NCBI RefSeq assembly: GCF_003344535.1
Contig: NZ_QPKS01000006.1
Span: forward strand, 150,207 to 214,206
DNA: 64,000 nt
From: Exiguobacterium flavidum
Lineage (GTDB): Bacteria > Bacillota > Bacilli > Exiguobacteriales > Exiguobacteriaceae
Direction: 5' to 3'
The notes beneath the pieces are model-generated. The model was not told the origin of the DNA. It saw nothing but the letters and a program-made list of their open reading frames with translations, and made no database searches. Positions within the stretch are counted from its first letter, which is position 1. Every line of letters begins with the position of its first letter. A program made the translations under genes and the position numbers. This document shows positions 1 through 10,274 of this stretch, piece after piece.

Positions 1-23
1 TTGAAAAACCATATGGCAAATGC

Positions 24-66
24 AAAAAAGAGAGCAACAAATAACCATCTGACTATGGTTGCTCTC
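24..66 (-). terminator. Intrinsic terminator just downstream of ftsL
   Basis: On the minus strand a perfect 9-bp stem (GAGAGCAAC pairing with GTTGCTCTC, positions 66-58 and 38-30) is followed by six T. It lies 22 bp past the ftsL stop, so it should end the rsmH-ftsL transcript. In most Bacillales pbpB follows ftsL in the same operon; if pbpB lies further left here, it would need its own promoter or read-through. Confidence 0.85.
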
Positions 67-88
67 GAACGGGCTATTCTGACTGGAT

Positions 89-463
89 TCATTTTGAAAT
101 CACCTTGACGTTCCCTTTACGCATGTCGAGACCTTGCTCTTTTGCGATTTTGTAAATCCGTTCCGGAGAGCTCAAGTTCGTGACCTCGAGCTGAAGGCGT
201 TCGTTCTCTTTTTCAATCGATGCAGTCAGCGCGTCCTGCTTCGCGAGATCCCGGCTCGTGTTATAGGCATCGTTATGCGCGCCGATCGTCGCACTGCCGA
301 AAAGGACAAGGCCAGCGATCATCGCACCGTACAGCACCTTCTCGAACGGATAAAGTCGGTACTTCGGTCGAACAGCGACACGTTGAATGATCTCTCGTGA
401 CGTATCAGGTTTACTTTGAGGCCGGACGGCCGGTTGGACGGGTTGGCGAAGTGGCTCTGCCAT
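89..463 (-). CDS. ftsL: Cell division protein FtsL
   Basis: Small bitopic divisome protein of 124 residues. A cytoplasmic basic N-terminus (about 1-42) is followed by one membrane segment (about 43-61, rich in A, L, V and G) and an extracytoplasmic heptad-like stretch (about 70-105, with ASIEKENERLQLEV) typical of the FtsL/DivIC coiled coil. FtsL joins DivIC and DivIB to control septal wall synthesis by FtsW and the class B PBP. The ATG at 463 has AAAGGAG in front and begins 13 bp after the rsmH stop, so the two genes are one operon. Sequence identity in this family is low; the call rests on topology, length and position after rsmH. Confidence 0.85.
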   Translation of the reverse strand: MAEPLRQPVQPAVRPQSKPDTSREIIQRVAVRPKYRLYPFEKVLYGAMIAGLVLFGSATIGAHNDAYNTSRDLAKQDALTASIEKENERLQLEVTNLSSPERIYKIAKEQGLDMRKGNVKVISK

Positions 464-476
464 ATGAATTCTCCTT

Positions 477-1415
477 TCAGCTCTCTTTCATTTTTTCAAC
501 GATCCGCAGTTTCGCAGAGCGTGCTCTTCGGTTCTCATCGAGTTCTCCGACGGTTGCCGTGATCGGCTTTCTCGTCACGAGACGAAGTTCCGGTTCGAAC
601 TCTTTCGGGATCATCGGGAGTCCTGGCGGCAATTCCGGTAAGGAAGACTTCTCCTTGAAGGCCTGCTTGCACATCCGGTCCTCGAGTGAGTGGAATGTGA
701 TGACGCAGAGGCGTCCGCCGACTGCGAGCATGTCGATCGCCTGATGGACTGCCCGGTCGAAGACGTTCAGTTCATCATTGACTGCAATCCGGATTGCTTG
801 GAACGTCCGTTTCGCAGGATGACCGCCTTTTCTCCTCGCAGCAGCCGGAATCGCGTCCTTGATCAGCTCGACGAGTTCGAATGTCGTCTCGATCGGATGC
901 GTCTCCCGCGCCCGTTCGATCTTTCTTGCGATCTGTTTCGAAAACTTTTCTTCCCCGTATGTAAAGAAGATCCGTACGAGATCATTGTAGTCCCATTCGT
1001 TGACGACCTCATATGCAGACAGCGGTGAAGATTGATCCATCCGCATGTCGAGACGTGCGTCATGATTGTAGCTGAAGCCGCGCTCCCCTTCATCGAGCTG
1101 TGGCGAAGAGACACCGAGGTCGAACAGGATGCCGTCGACCCTCGTGATGCCGCGCGCATTCAGTTCCTGCTTCAAGTAAGCGAAATTGCTCTTGATCAGC
1201 GTGAAACGGCCGGCATAAGGAGCAAGTCGTTCTTCTGCGTGTGCCAAAGCGACGTCGTCCTGATCGAACGCGTAAAGATGGCCTGTCGTCAAGAGCTTGA
1301 CGATTTCTTCGCTATGCCCTGCACCGCCAAGTGTACAGTCGACGTAAATGCCGTCTGGTCGGATGTTCAGTCCTTCGATTGATTCCCATTTCAATACCGT
1401 TTCGTGCTCAAACAT
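477..1415 (-). CDS. rsmH: 16S rRNA (cytosine-1402-N4)-methyltransferase
   Basis: RsmH (MraW) uses S-adenosylmethionine to methylate N4 of C1402 in 16S rRNA at the P site. The 312-residue protein has the family start [16 protein letters not shown], the SAM-binding [11 protein letters not shown] (about 24-34) and the conserved [19 protein letters not shown] block near 100-120. I place the start at the ATG at 1415 because AAAGGTGAGG ends 6 bp upstream; an in-frame GTG at 1425-1427 would lie inside that ribosome site. It is the first gene before ftsL. The mraZ gene that normally precedes rsmH is absent: only a 162-bp gap separates it from bshC. Confidence 0.95.
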   Translation of the reverse strand: MFEHETVLKWESIEGLNIRPDGIYVDCTLGGAGHSEEIVKLLTTGHLYAFDQDDVALAHAEERLAPYAGRFTLIKSNFAYLKQELNARGITRVDGILFDLGVSSPQLDEGERGFSYNHDARLDMRMDQSSPLSAYEVVNEWDYNDLVRIFFTYGEEKFSKQIARKIERARETHPIETTFELVELIKDAIPAAARRKGGHPAKRTFQAIRIAVNDELNVFDRAVHQAIDMLAVGGRLCVITFHSLEDRMCKQAFKEKSSLPELPPGLPMIPKEFEPELRLVTRKPITATVGELDENRRARSAKLRIVEKMKES

Positions 1416-1503
1416 GTGTTGCCTCACCTTTCACTGTCCTGTATGGACGATACTCTTTTTCAATGTATCATAAATTCTTCTGAAAACGTTACGAAAATTA
1501 GAC

Positions 1504-1543
1504 AGTTTCGCCCGGTTCCATGGTTATTGTTGCTAGTTTCGCC
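1504..1543. repeat. 9-bp direct repeat upstream of rsmH
   Basis: AGTTTCGCC occurs at 1504-1512 and again at 1535-1543, 31 bp apart start to start (about three helical turns), in the short gap between the bshC terminator and rsmH. The spacing is compatible with a pair of operator half-sites, but two copies of 9 bp may be chance. No function is assigned. Confidence 0.3.
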
Positions 1544-1552
1544 GTATAAATT

Positions 1553-1580
1553 AAAAAACCTGCATATTTCAGCAGGTTTA
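1553..1580 (-). terminator. Terminator overlapping the bshC stop codon
   Basis: Minus-strand stem AACCTGC / GCAGGTT (1578-1572 and 1563-1557) followed by a run of T; the bshC TAA at 1578-1580 forms part of its base. It separates the panE-bshC transcript from rsmH-ftsL, so rsmH needs a promoter in 1428-1550. Confidence 0.75.
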
Positions 1581-3143
1581 GACAAGAAATTTCAATTGTT
1601 CATGCTCCGTCGTCTCATATGCTGCTCTCATGTCCCGTACGAGGTCGAGACCGTAATGATTCAACCACGGCAGCAGGGTATGGATGCGTTCTTGAGGCAT
1701 TCCGTCAGGGAGAAGATGATAGTTGAGCACTCTTCTCGCTTGTTGTGCGCGATAGAACTTTCGCTCCCTTCCCTCGTTGATTGCATCCTTTGATCTGCGA
1801 ATCTGTTTCGAGAGCTGTTCGGTCACGTGACGTTCATTCAGAAAGCGGGACTCCACCAGTTCGAGTTCCTTGAGAAGTGCCTGCTCAAGCACCTCGACGT
1901 TACGAAGTGCCGCCTCAGTCTCGAGCCTGTCGTACTTCGGCATCGGGACGCCGTCAACAAGGACGGTATCAAGTTCGAGACCGTATTGCTTCAAACGTTT
2001 TTCATCCTGCCCGCGCAACAGGAGCGCGCCCATCCGTGGGACGAGCAGCGGCATCGTCCAGTCGAAATGATGGAAGATCGGGCGCAGACGCGCCCAGTAT
2101 GCGATTTCTCCCGGCCCGCCTACATAGGCAAGCGTCGGAAAGAGGAAGTCCTGCATGAGCGGACGTGTCACGACACTGTTCGAGAAGCGCTCGGGTTGCT
2201 TGCCGACGAGCTCGAGCAGCTCCGTTTCGGTGAAGCGGTGCCCCTGCTTCGTTTCGAACCCTTCGCCTGAAAGCGGATAAAGCAGTTCCCGTCCCGTCAC
2301 TTCAAGGAAGATATGTGCCGCCTCGTCGTTCAGCTGTGTATCAGGCAGGTCCGAAGCCTTATCGATCCCACGTTTGAGCGCATCCCGGACAGCCTCATTT
2401 TCGCTGATCAACCGCTCGAAAAACGGTACCTCGATCCGGCGTGCCAGCTTGTGATCGGCGTCAAAGAAGACGACTTCGTGCCCCGTCAGCTCTCCGAACA
2501 TCCTTGAGAAGAACGACCCGTAATCGTCGCTCTCTTTAATCCAGCGCTCGACCGTCTCGATGAGCGACTTCGTATAGGCCGTCTCAGTCTCCGACAATAA
2601 TGCCTCGATCACGACCGAACGGACGGCATCCCGGTCGAACGCGTGACGAGAGACTGAGCGCTGTACGCCATCAGCCGGCGCAATCGCCACCTTCCGGCTA
2701 TGATAGTCGTTCGTCGGGACGATCAAATGGTTGATTTCATCGAAATCATGGTCCTCCGTCGCGAGCCAGAAGATCGGAATGACTGGCGTCGCCAATGTCT
2801 CCTCCGCTTCTTTCGCATACTTCAGGCAGGTCAAAAGCTTATATGTGGCATAAAGCGGTCCGCCGAGGATTCCCGTCTGTTGACCCGTAACGACGACCTT
2901 CGCCTCGCCTGACGCAAGTTTATCAAGTTTCAATCGAAGTTCTTCCGACAAATTCGGATTCATCTCCCGCAATACGTCGACGAGGGCCGGCAGATGCGGA
3001 TAGTCACGTGCACTGACGAGGGCATCGCGTTCGCGCAAGCCGTCCGTCCCGATATGGTCTGCGAAAGGCTGGAATGCCGCCGTGTTCGCTGTTAGCATGA
3101 GCGACCCTTCCTCATACAGGGAAGGGATTGGTTGTGCTTTCAA
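1578..3143 (-). CDS. bshC: Bacillithiol biosynthesis cysteine-adding enzyme BshC
   Basis: BshC catalyses or supports the last step of bacillithiol synthesis, joining cysteine to glucosaminyl-malate. The 521-residue protein has the usual family length, with TGQQTGILGGP at about 86-96, the FWLATEDHDFDEINH segment near 128-142 in the Rossmann-like core, and a C-terminal helical region rich in K, R and E (about 420-475) matching the coiled coil of the family. The start is a TTG preceded by AGAGGG. It sits downstream of panE and a DUF3397 gene, the same neighbourhood as in Bacillus. Presence of bshC says the organism uses bacillithiol as its low-molecular-weight thiol. Confidence 0.93.
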   Translation of the reverse strand: MKAQPIPSLYEEGSLMLTANTAAFQPFADHIGTDGLRERDALVSARDYPHLPALVDVLREMNPNLSEELRLKLDKLASGEAKVVVTGQQTGILGGPLYATYKLLTCLKYAKEAEETLATPVIPIFWLATEDHDFDEINHLIVPTNDYHSRKVAIAPADGVQRSVSRHAFDRDAVRSVVIEALLSETETAYTKSLIETVERWIKESDDYGSFFSRMFGELTGHEVVFFDADHKLARRIEVPFFERLISENEAVRDALKRGIDKASDLPDTQLNDEAAHIFLEVTGRELLYPLSGEGFETKQGHRFTETELLELVGKQPERFSNSVVTRPLMQDFLFPTLAYVGGPGEIAYWARLRPIFHHFDWTMPLLVPRMGALLLRGQDEKRLKQYGLELDTVLVDGVPMPKYDRLETEAALRNVEVLEQALLKELELVESRFLNERHVTEQLSKQIRRSKDAINEGRERKFYRAQQARRVLNYHLLPDGMPQERIHTLLPWLNHYGLDLVRDMRAAYETTEHEQLKFLV

Positions 3144-3159
3144 ACAAAATCCCTCTTTC

Positions 3160-3534
3160 TCAACTGATGAATAGTTGCCGAATTCCGATTCCTAAAAGAA
3201 TGAGTTGCACCGGCATGGCAATCAAGAAAACGATACGCCAACTGTGTCTGAGCATCTCCCGGTAGTCGACTTCAAGTGCCCTTGCCCGCTGCCATATCGC
3301 ATTAAGCGGAAAAACGAGCAGGACGGCAATGATCAGCCAGCCAAGATGAGATCTGCCGGTGAGGGCTACCAGGGCGACATGAATCGCATAGAGAACGACG
3401 ATCGTCGAGAAGTCGAGCGCAAGGCGCATCGCCTTCCCCCGTTTTTTGGTCAGCAACCAAAAGGCGAGGTAGAACAAACCGAGACTGAGATACGGAAACA
3501 TGACGAACAAGACCAAACCGTTCATGGCATTCAA
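3160..3534 (-). CDS. DUF3397 family membrane protein
   Basis: A 124-residue integral membrane protein with four predicted hydrophobic segments (about 6-28, 39-60, 66-86 and 100-121). Members of this DUF3397 family lie between panE and bshC in many Bacillaceae, as here; function is unknown. The listed start is a TTG that overlaps the panE stop (TTGA) and has GGGAGGA 3-4 bp upstream; an ATG three codons later (3525) is an alternative with long spacing. The overlap implies translational coupling with panE. Confidence 0.7.
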   Translation of the reverse strand: MNAMNGLVLFVMFPYLSLGLFYLAFWLLTKKRGKAMRLALDFSTIVVLYAIHVALVALTGRSHLGWLIIAVLLVFPLNAIWQRARALEVDYREMLRHSWRIVFLIAMPVQLILLGIGIRQLFIS

Positions 3535-4346
3535 CGCTCCTCCCGCCTTTTGACTTCCTCGTAATAGCGACGAAGAAGCGGCGCCTTCTCTTCCCCGTGC
3601 GCAAGCGCAAAACCGACGATCGGCTCGATTTCAGTCCGGCGTCCTTTGCTGACATCTTCAAGCATCGAGGAACGATTCTGGGCTGTACGCTCGATCACTC
3701 CGCGGATCGTCTCGAAGTCGACATCCGCTTCCGGGAAGAGCAAACACATCTCCCTGTAAACCCCCATCGCATCTTCGAGCAGCCCGGGTGAAGTGAGGAT
3801 TTCACCGTTTCGTACGCCATGGACGGCAGTGATCGGGTTGACGACTGCGTTGATGAATAACTTCGCGATCATCACTGGCGCAATCGGAGCCGTGAACTCG
3901 AAAGCGAGCTCAGGCGAGAGCTCCTCGAGACCGACTCGCTCATCGCCGTAGCGAATACGTCCCTTTCCTGTATGAAGGACACCAAATTCGCCCTCGCGCA
4001 TCGCACCGTGTTCATTGACTGCAAAAATCGGCCGTTTGACACGGCTTGCCGCCTCGATATGCCCCATCCCGTTCTGGAGGAAGATGACCGGTACCTCTAT
4101 ATTTTCTAAGTAAGGAATCACATCTGTTACATCATACGACTTTGTGGCGACGAACACCAAGTCAGGCGTCTTGAACCGTTCGATCTTCTCAAGACGCACA
4201 GGACGGTCCCCTGTCCGTCCGTCGCGCTCGACGAAGGCGGCCCCCGTCTTGCTACGCGTGTAGAGCGTCACGTCATGTCGCTCCGCGAGATAGGAAGCGA
4301 GCAAGAGACCCACTGCTCCGCCACCGATGATTCCAATCCTTTTCAT
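3531..4346 (-). CDS. panE: 2-dehydropantoate 2-reductase (KPR) family
   Basis: NADPH-dependent reduction of ketopantoate to pantoate in pantothenate and CoA synthesis. The 271-residue protein starts with a Rossmann GGGAVG (8-13), has VFVATKSYD and FLQNGMGH in the N-domain and the catalytic-lysine motif KLFINAVVNPITA about two-thirds along, followed by SSMLEDVSKGRRTEIEPI, the conserved C-domain signature. It is slightly shorter than the usual 290-310 residues. The B. subtilis counterpart ylbQ occupies the same place. coaD at 7467-7961 is another CoA-pathway gene in this window. Confidence 0.88.
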   Translation of the reverse strand: MKRIGIIGGGAVGLLLASYLAERHDVTLYTRSKTGAAFVERDGRTGDRPVRLEKIERFKTPDLVFVATKSYDVTDVIPYLENIEVPVIFLQNGMGHIEAASRVKRPIFAVNEHGAMREGEFGVLHTGKGRIRYGDERVGLEELSPELAFEFTAPIAPVMIAKLFINAVVNPITAVHGVRNGEILTSPGLLEDAMGVYREMCLLFPEADVDFETIRGVIERTAQNRSSMLEDVSKGRRTEIEPIVGFALAHGEEKAPLLRRYYEEVKRREER

Positions 4347-4386
4347 TCATCTCTCCCCCTGCATGATTTTAATTCGTATGTACGAC

Positions 4387-4426
4387 AAAAGCGGCCTGAA
4401 AACCGATTGCTCGGGTTTCAGGCCGC
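4387..4426 (-). terminator. Terminator of the DUF177-rpmF operon
   Basis: Perfect 11-bp stem GCGGCCTGAAA / TTTCAGGCCGC (4426-4416 and 4401-4391 on the minus strand) with a 14-base loop, followed by TTTT. It lies 20 bp past the rpmF stop. Confidence 0.85.
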
Positions 4427-4446
4427 TCTTATACCCATCGGCAAGA

Positions 4447-4620
4447 TTACTTGCTGATAACTTCTTTACCTTTGTATGATCCACATGCCTTACAAACACG
4501 GTGTGAAAGTTTCATTTCACCACAGTTTGGGCACTCGACCATACCTGGTACACGGAGTTTGAAATGAGTACGGCGAAGACGTTTGCGCGTTTTCGACGTT
4601 CTACGGAATGGTACTGCCAT
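4447..4620 (-). CDS. rpmF: 50S ribosomal protein L32
   Basis: The 57-residue protein begins [20 protein letters not shown] and contains four cysteines at 30, 33, 43 and 46 (CPNCG and CKACG), the zinc-ribbon form of L32. The ATG at 4620 has a near-perfect AAGGAGGTG 8 bp upstream; in-frame codons further upstream lack a start with a ribosome site and are not part of the gene. It follows the DUF177 gene in the same operon, a pairing found in most bacteria. Confidence 0.96.
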   Translation of the reverse strand: MAVPFRRTSKTRKRLRRTHFKLRVPGMVECPNCGEMKLSHRVCKACGSYKGKEVISK

Positions 4621-4663
4621 CGTTGTCCACCTCCTTGGAAAAATACGCTTCCTCTCGAAGAAA

Positions 4664-5191
4664 TCAGGAATCCTGATCCTTCTTGAAGAACTGCGCGAGG
4701 CCCGCGAGACGCGGGTCGATTTTTGGTTCTTCGTCTTTAGCCGGTTCGCCTTCAGAGATGACGTTCCAACCTTCACCTTGAACCAGTTGATCCCCTGCTT
4801 CATCCCCGTGCACTTGCACTGGCACATGCAGCAGGATCAATTCTTGCACGAGCGGTCGAAGATCGACCGTGTTCCCGTCCGGTACGTTCATTTCCTCCGA
4901 ATCAATCGGCGAAGCGCCCGCTTCGAGCAGGAAAGGCTCGATGGATTCAATCTCGAACGGATAAGCGACATCACGAAGCGTCCGGGAGTCCGGAAGCGTC
5001 ATCTCGCCCGTGATTCGGAGATTGAATATTAATTGATTCGATGTAAACGATGCATTAGCACGTACATGCACAGGTTGCACCGCCCGGATATCCGGATGGA
5101 GCGCGACCAGCTCAGGAAGCTCGATCGTCTCGTCAACCTTAAGTTGACCCAGATTACGCAATTTTTGCAATTGCATCAGGGACCATTTCAT
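4664..5191 (-). CDS. ylbN: DUF177 (YceD/YlbN) family protein
   Basis: A 175-residue protein of the DUF177 family, which is coupled to rpmF across bacteria and has been linked to 23S rRNA accumulation in plants and E. coli; the molecular role in Firmicutes is not settled. The start [11 protein letters not shown] at 5191 matches the family and follows GAGGTG. The C-terminal end carries the family's [11 protein letters not shown] segment. A consensus promoter lies 29 bp upstream, so this is the first gene of the ylbN-rpmF transcript. Confidence 0.88.
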   Translation of the reverse strand: MKWSLMQLQKLRNLGQLKVDETIELPELVALHPDIRAVQPVHVRANASFTSNQLIFNLRITGEMTLPDSRTLRDVAYPFEIESIEPFLLEAGASPIDSEEMNVPDGNTVDLRPLVQELILLHVPVQVHGDEAGDQLVQGEGWNVISEGEPAKDEEPKIDPRLAGLAQFFKKDQDS

Positions 5192-5219
5192 CCGAATCAC
5201 CTCAATTGCAACAATATGA

Positions 5220-5248
5220 ATTATAGAGACGACATCTTGTTTTGTCAA
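5220..5248 (-). promoter_or_regulatory. Consensus sigma-A promoter for ylbN-rpmF
   Basis: On the minus strand TTGACA (5248-5243), a 17-bp spacer and TATAAT (5225-5220): a perfect match to the vegetative consensus. It is placed in the 156-bp gap between ylbN and the divergent tmcAL and is what a ribosomal-protein operon would be expected to have. Confidence 0.88.
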
Positions 5249-5347
5249 TGTTTTTTCTTTACACTGAAATCGCTAGAGAACTAACACTTCTCGGACGTCT
5301 TCATCCATATTACCGCACTTAAATCGGTTTGCAAAGGAGAAAGTTTC

Positions 5348-6471
5348 ATGCAGATGACGGCAATCATTTCAGAATACAATCCGTTCCACAACGGACACCA
5401 TTACCAGGCAAGCGTCGCGAGAAAGGAAACCGGTGCCGATGTCGTCGTCGCAATCATGAGCGGGACGTTCATGCAGCGCGGCGAACCCGCTTTCCTGGAC
5501 AAGTGGAGCCGTGCGAAGGCAGCTGTCGCGAGCGGGGCCATCGATCTCGTGATCGAGCTTCCGTTCTATTTCGCCGTCCAGCGGGCTGACCGCTTCGCGT
5601 CCGGCGGCGTGTCGATCGCAGAGACGATCGGGGCGCAAACCCTGTCGTTCGGAAGCGAGAGCGGTGAGACGGCGGCATTCGAACAGGCAGCACGTCTCGA
5701 CGTCGAATCCACCGTGCGCTACCGCGAGCTGATCGGACGTTTCTTGAAGGAAGGAAAATCTTCCGCGAAGGCAGCGAGCGACGCCTTCGCCGCCTGCACG
5801 GACGTTCTAGACCTGACCACTCCAAACAACACGCTCGGCTACTACTACGCACGGGCTGCACAAGACATCACGATGCATACGACGAAGCGGATCGGCAGCG
5901 GCTACCATGATTTGTCGATCGGGGACATCATGTCGGCGACCGCGATCCGCGCGAGACATCAGCAGACTGGTGAGCTGCTCGCCGTTCCGGAAGCGACGAG
6001 GCAGGCGGCTGAGATAGGCAAGCTTTCGTCTTACGAGCGGTACTACCCGGTCATCCGCAATCTCATCCTGACAGCGCCACAGACGCGTCTCGAGGAAATC
6101 AACGATATCGACAGTTCGCTCGCCCCGCGACTCCGGCACGCTGCTCTCGTATCCGGATCGTTCGAGGAATTCGTCAGCGCCGTCAAGACGCGGCGGTATA
6201 CGCGCACGCACATTCAGCGCGCGCTCGTCTATCTGATGACGCAGACGACGAAACAGGAAATCGAGTCTGTCGACTTCGATTCAGTCGACTTCATCCGTCC
6301 GCTCGCATTCAACCGGGACGGAAGGACGGCGCTTCGCTCGATCAAGAAACGCATTCATGTCATGAGCACCTTCACGCCCCATCCGTGGCTGACGAAAGAA
6401 AGCCAGGTGACAGCCGCTTACGCGTTGCCCCTGGCGAGTCTCGACGCTCTGCAGGAGCATCGTCAAATCCC

Positions 6472-6499
<28 letters not shown>
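5348..6499 (+). CDS. tmcAL: tRNA(Met) cytidine acetate ligase TmcAL
   Basis: TmcAL (YlbM) makes N4-acetylcytidine at the wobble base of elongator tRNA-Met from acetate and ATP. The 383-residue protein opens with IISEYNPFHNGHHYQ, whose HNGH (14-17) is the nucleotidyltransferase HxGH motif, followed by AIMSGTFMQRGEPA and LPFYFAVQRADRFASGG, all typical of the family. AAAGGAG stands 7 bp before the ATG. Transcribed alone on the plus strand; its last 28 bp overlap the end of the convergent ylbL-like gene. Confidence 0.95.
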
Positions 6500-8527
<2,028 letters not shown>

Positions 8528-8545
8528 CCATTGCTCCACCCTTTC

Positions 8546-8576
8546 AAAAAGAGCGACGAGGATGTCCTCATCGCTC
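8546..8576 (-). terminator. Terminator between ylbG and rsmD
   Basis: On the minus strand GAGCGATGAGGA pairs with TCCTCGTCGCTC (one G-T pair) around a two-base loop, followed by TTTTT. It sits after ylbG and immediately before the rsmD ribosome site, so expression of rsmD-coaD-ylbL from upstream promoters must pass it. Confidence 0.8.
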
Positions 8577-8581
8577 TCTCG

Positions 8582-8839
8582 TTATACCTCTTCCGCTATC
8601 TTACCCTTTTTGTTCGCGAACGTCTCCGAGATGAACGGCCGTTCCGACCGTTCAATCTTCGTGACGAACGGCAGCTCACTGATCACAGCAATCTTTTCAT
8701 CGACCTGATCGAGGTCGACATAGACGAGTACATACTTCTTCCGTTTCGAAGTGAAATAGACGTTCCCGTACCGTCTCAATTGGCGGGATGCCTTGAGCGC
8801 GTTCACATAGACGATCAATCCGATTCGGTCCTTGATCAT
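8582..8839 (-). CDS. ylbG: YlbG, DUF2129 family protein
   Basis: An 85-residue protein beginning MIKDRIGLIVYVNALKASRQL, with YGNVYFTSKRKKYVLVYVD, the DUF2129 signature of B. subtilis YlbG. Function unknown. The ATG at 8839 is preceded by AGGAGTG. Longer in-frame codons upstream overlap ylbF and are not protein-like. It directly follows ylbF, as in Bacillus, and precedes a terminator. Confidence 0.9.
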   Translation of the reverse strand: MIKDRIGLIVYVNALKASRQLRRYGNVYFTSKRKKYVLVYVDLDQVDEKIAVISELPFVTKIERSERPFISETFANKKGKIAEEV

Positions 8840-8855
8840 GCGAGACACTCCTTTC

Positions 8856-9296
8856 TCAGCCGCTGCAACTGCAGCTTCCACCTGTCGAGCAGCCGCCTGC
8901 GCAGCCTTGGTCGAAGAATGGGTTGCCGGTAGGTACTTTGATTTGAGGAGAGACTTCTCCCGCAATCGTCTGACTGATCTTTCCAAGCAACAGTTCAAAC
9001 TGCTTCTCTGCCCGTTTGAACGTCGCGACGTCTTCCTGCATGTCGAGCGCACGCTTGATCTCGTGCACCTTCTTCGTGATGGTCTGATAGTCCGGATGAT
9101 ACCGTCCGAACCGCTGGACGAGCTCATACTCGTCCTTGACGAAGGCGAAATCCCGAATCAGGCGTTGTGCCTCCTCCGAGTTCGATTGACCGGCCTTCGT
9201 CTCTATATAGAATCGACCTGGCTCGCTCTCTGCGAGCACGGATACGAGGTCTTCCGCTGCATTGATGATTTTGATGGTCTGATCCGAATAGATCAC
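8856..9296 (-). CDS. ylbF: YlbF, RNase Y complex (Y-complex) subunit
   Basis: YlbF works with YmcA and YaaT as a complex that steers RNase Y in mRNA processing and affects competence, sporulation and biofilm formation. The 146-residue protein has the family core VQRFGRYHPDYQTITKKV and VPTGNPFFDQ and ends in the cysteine-rich tail CAGGCSTGGSCSC, which in B. subtilis helps bind an Fe-S cluster. I place the start at the GTG at 9296 since AAGGGAGGG ends 7 bp upstream; the ATG at 9326 has no such site. Confidence 0.9.
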   Translation of the reverse strand: MIYSDQTIKIINAAEDLVSVLAESEPGRFYIETKAGQSNSEEAQRLIRDFAFVKDEYELVQRFGRYHPDYQTITKKVHEIKRALDMQEDVATFKRAEKQFELLLGKISQTIAGEVSPQIKVPTGNPFFDQGCAGGCSTGGSCSCSG

Positions 9297-9347
9297 AACG
9301 AATCCCTCCCTTACAGAAAACATCATACCATATCATTATCCTCCCTC

Positions 9348-9380
9348 CTAGCACGGCATTTTGTGTATAATTTGTGCTAG
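9348..9380 (+). promoter_or_regulatory. -10 element inside a 7-bp inverted repeat
   Basis: CTAGCAC (9348-9354) and GTGCTAG (9374-9380) form a perfect inverted repeat enclosing TATAAT at 9366-9371. No good -35 is seen 16-18 bp upstream. The arrangement suggests an operator over the promoter of the ATP-grasp gene; the regulator is unknown. Confidence 0.45.
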
Positions 9381-9394
9381 AAAGGATGACGCCC

Positions 9395-10162
9395 ATGCAA
9401 TTTTTATCATTCAATATGTTTCGGACGATCGGCATCAGAACGGAGCATGCCAAGTCCGACTATCACTTCGATTCGCTCGACAAAATACGCCAGGCGGATG
9501 TCGTCCTGTTCCCGGAATACTGGCAGGTTCATTCGATCATCTACGGCCTGAAGAAACCGATTTTCCCTTCGGCTGCGACCTACCATCTCGGACACGACAA
9601 AATCGAGATGACGCGCATCTTCCAGACGGTCGTGCCTGAGCATACACCACGCACCGGTATATACGGCAAGAACGAGTTCACAGTCGAGCGCGTCCTTCGG
9701 GAATTCCCGTTCCCATTCGTCGCGAAGACCGTCCGCAGTTCGATGGGGCAAGGGGTCAAATTGATCAAGAACGAGTCGGATTGGAAAGCCTACACGGAAG
9801 CTCACGATACGTTCTATGTGCAGGAGTATATCGCAAACGACCGGGATCTGCGCGTCGTCGTCGTCGGTGACGAGGTGCTCGCCGCCTACTGGCGCGTCGG
9901 AGGCGATGCCTTCTTGAATAACGTCGCGCAGGGAGGGACCCTCGATTTCGAGAACGTGCCGCAGGAGGCGATCGACCTCGTTCTCGCAGTCGCCCGCGAG
10001 CTCGACATCGATCATGCCGGCTTCGACCTGATCATCCGGGACGGTCACATCTACTTCCTCGAGTTCAATGTCTTCTTCGGTGGGGAAGGATTGAATCAGC
10101 TCGGAATCCATGCGCCGGATACGATCAAGCGCTATGTCGAGAAAAAGTACGGAAGTTCATGA
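9395..10162 (+). CDS. RimK-like ATP-grasp protein
   Basis: A 255-residue ATP-grasp enzyme of unknown substrate. The N-terminal third (with VVLFPEYWQVHSIIYGL) would be the preATP-grasp domain; the central part has PFPFVAKTVRSSMGQGVKLI (about 110-130), the ATP-binding glycine-rich loop, and the C-terminal part has the Mg-binding DLIIRDGHIYFLEFN (about 215-230). Such proteins usually join an amino acid to a carboxylate by way of an acyl phosphate, as in RimK and related glutamate ligases. The ATG at 9395 has GAAAGGATG ahead. It is monocistronic, divergent from ylbF. Confidence 0.75.
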   Translation: MQFLSFNMFRTIGIRTEHAKSDYHFDSLDKIRQADVVLFPEYWQVHSIIYGLKKPIFPSAATYHLGHDKIEMTRIFQTVVPEHTPRTGIYGKNEFTVERVLREFPFPFVAKTVRSSMGQGVKLIKNESDWKAYTEAHDTFYVQEYIANDRDLRVVVVGDEVLAAYWRVGGDAFLNNVAQGGTLDFENVPQEAIDLVLAVARELDIDHAGFDLIIRDGHIYFLEFNVFFGGEGLNQLGIHAPDTIKRYVEKKYGSS

Positions 10163-10209
10163 AATCTTCAAAATGAATTCACAACTTTCTCCTACCGGGA
10201 GAGTCATTA

Positions 10210-10218
10210 TGGTATGAT
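10210..10218 (+). promoter_or_regulatory. Extended -10 promoter for yugN-like gene
   Basis: TGGTATGAT (10210-10218) is an extended -10 element 57 bp before the gene. The -35 region is poor, as is common with extended -10 promoters. Confidence 0.5.
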
Positions 10219-10274
10219 AGTAAGGAAAGACTAGTCGAAGTTGCTAGCAAACTGGGGTATAGGGGGATTCAGAC

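Noticed and set aside
4621..4827. Longer in-frame extension of rpmF
   Set aside because: L32 begins at the ATG with a near-perfect ribosome site; the extension overlaps the DUF177 gene and is not L32-like.
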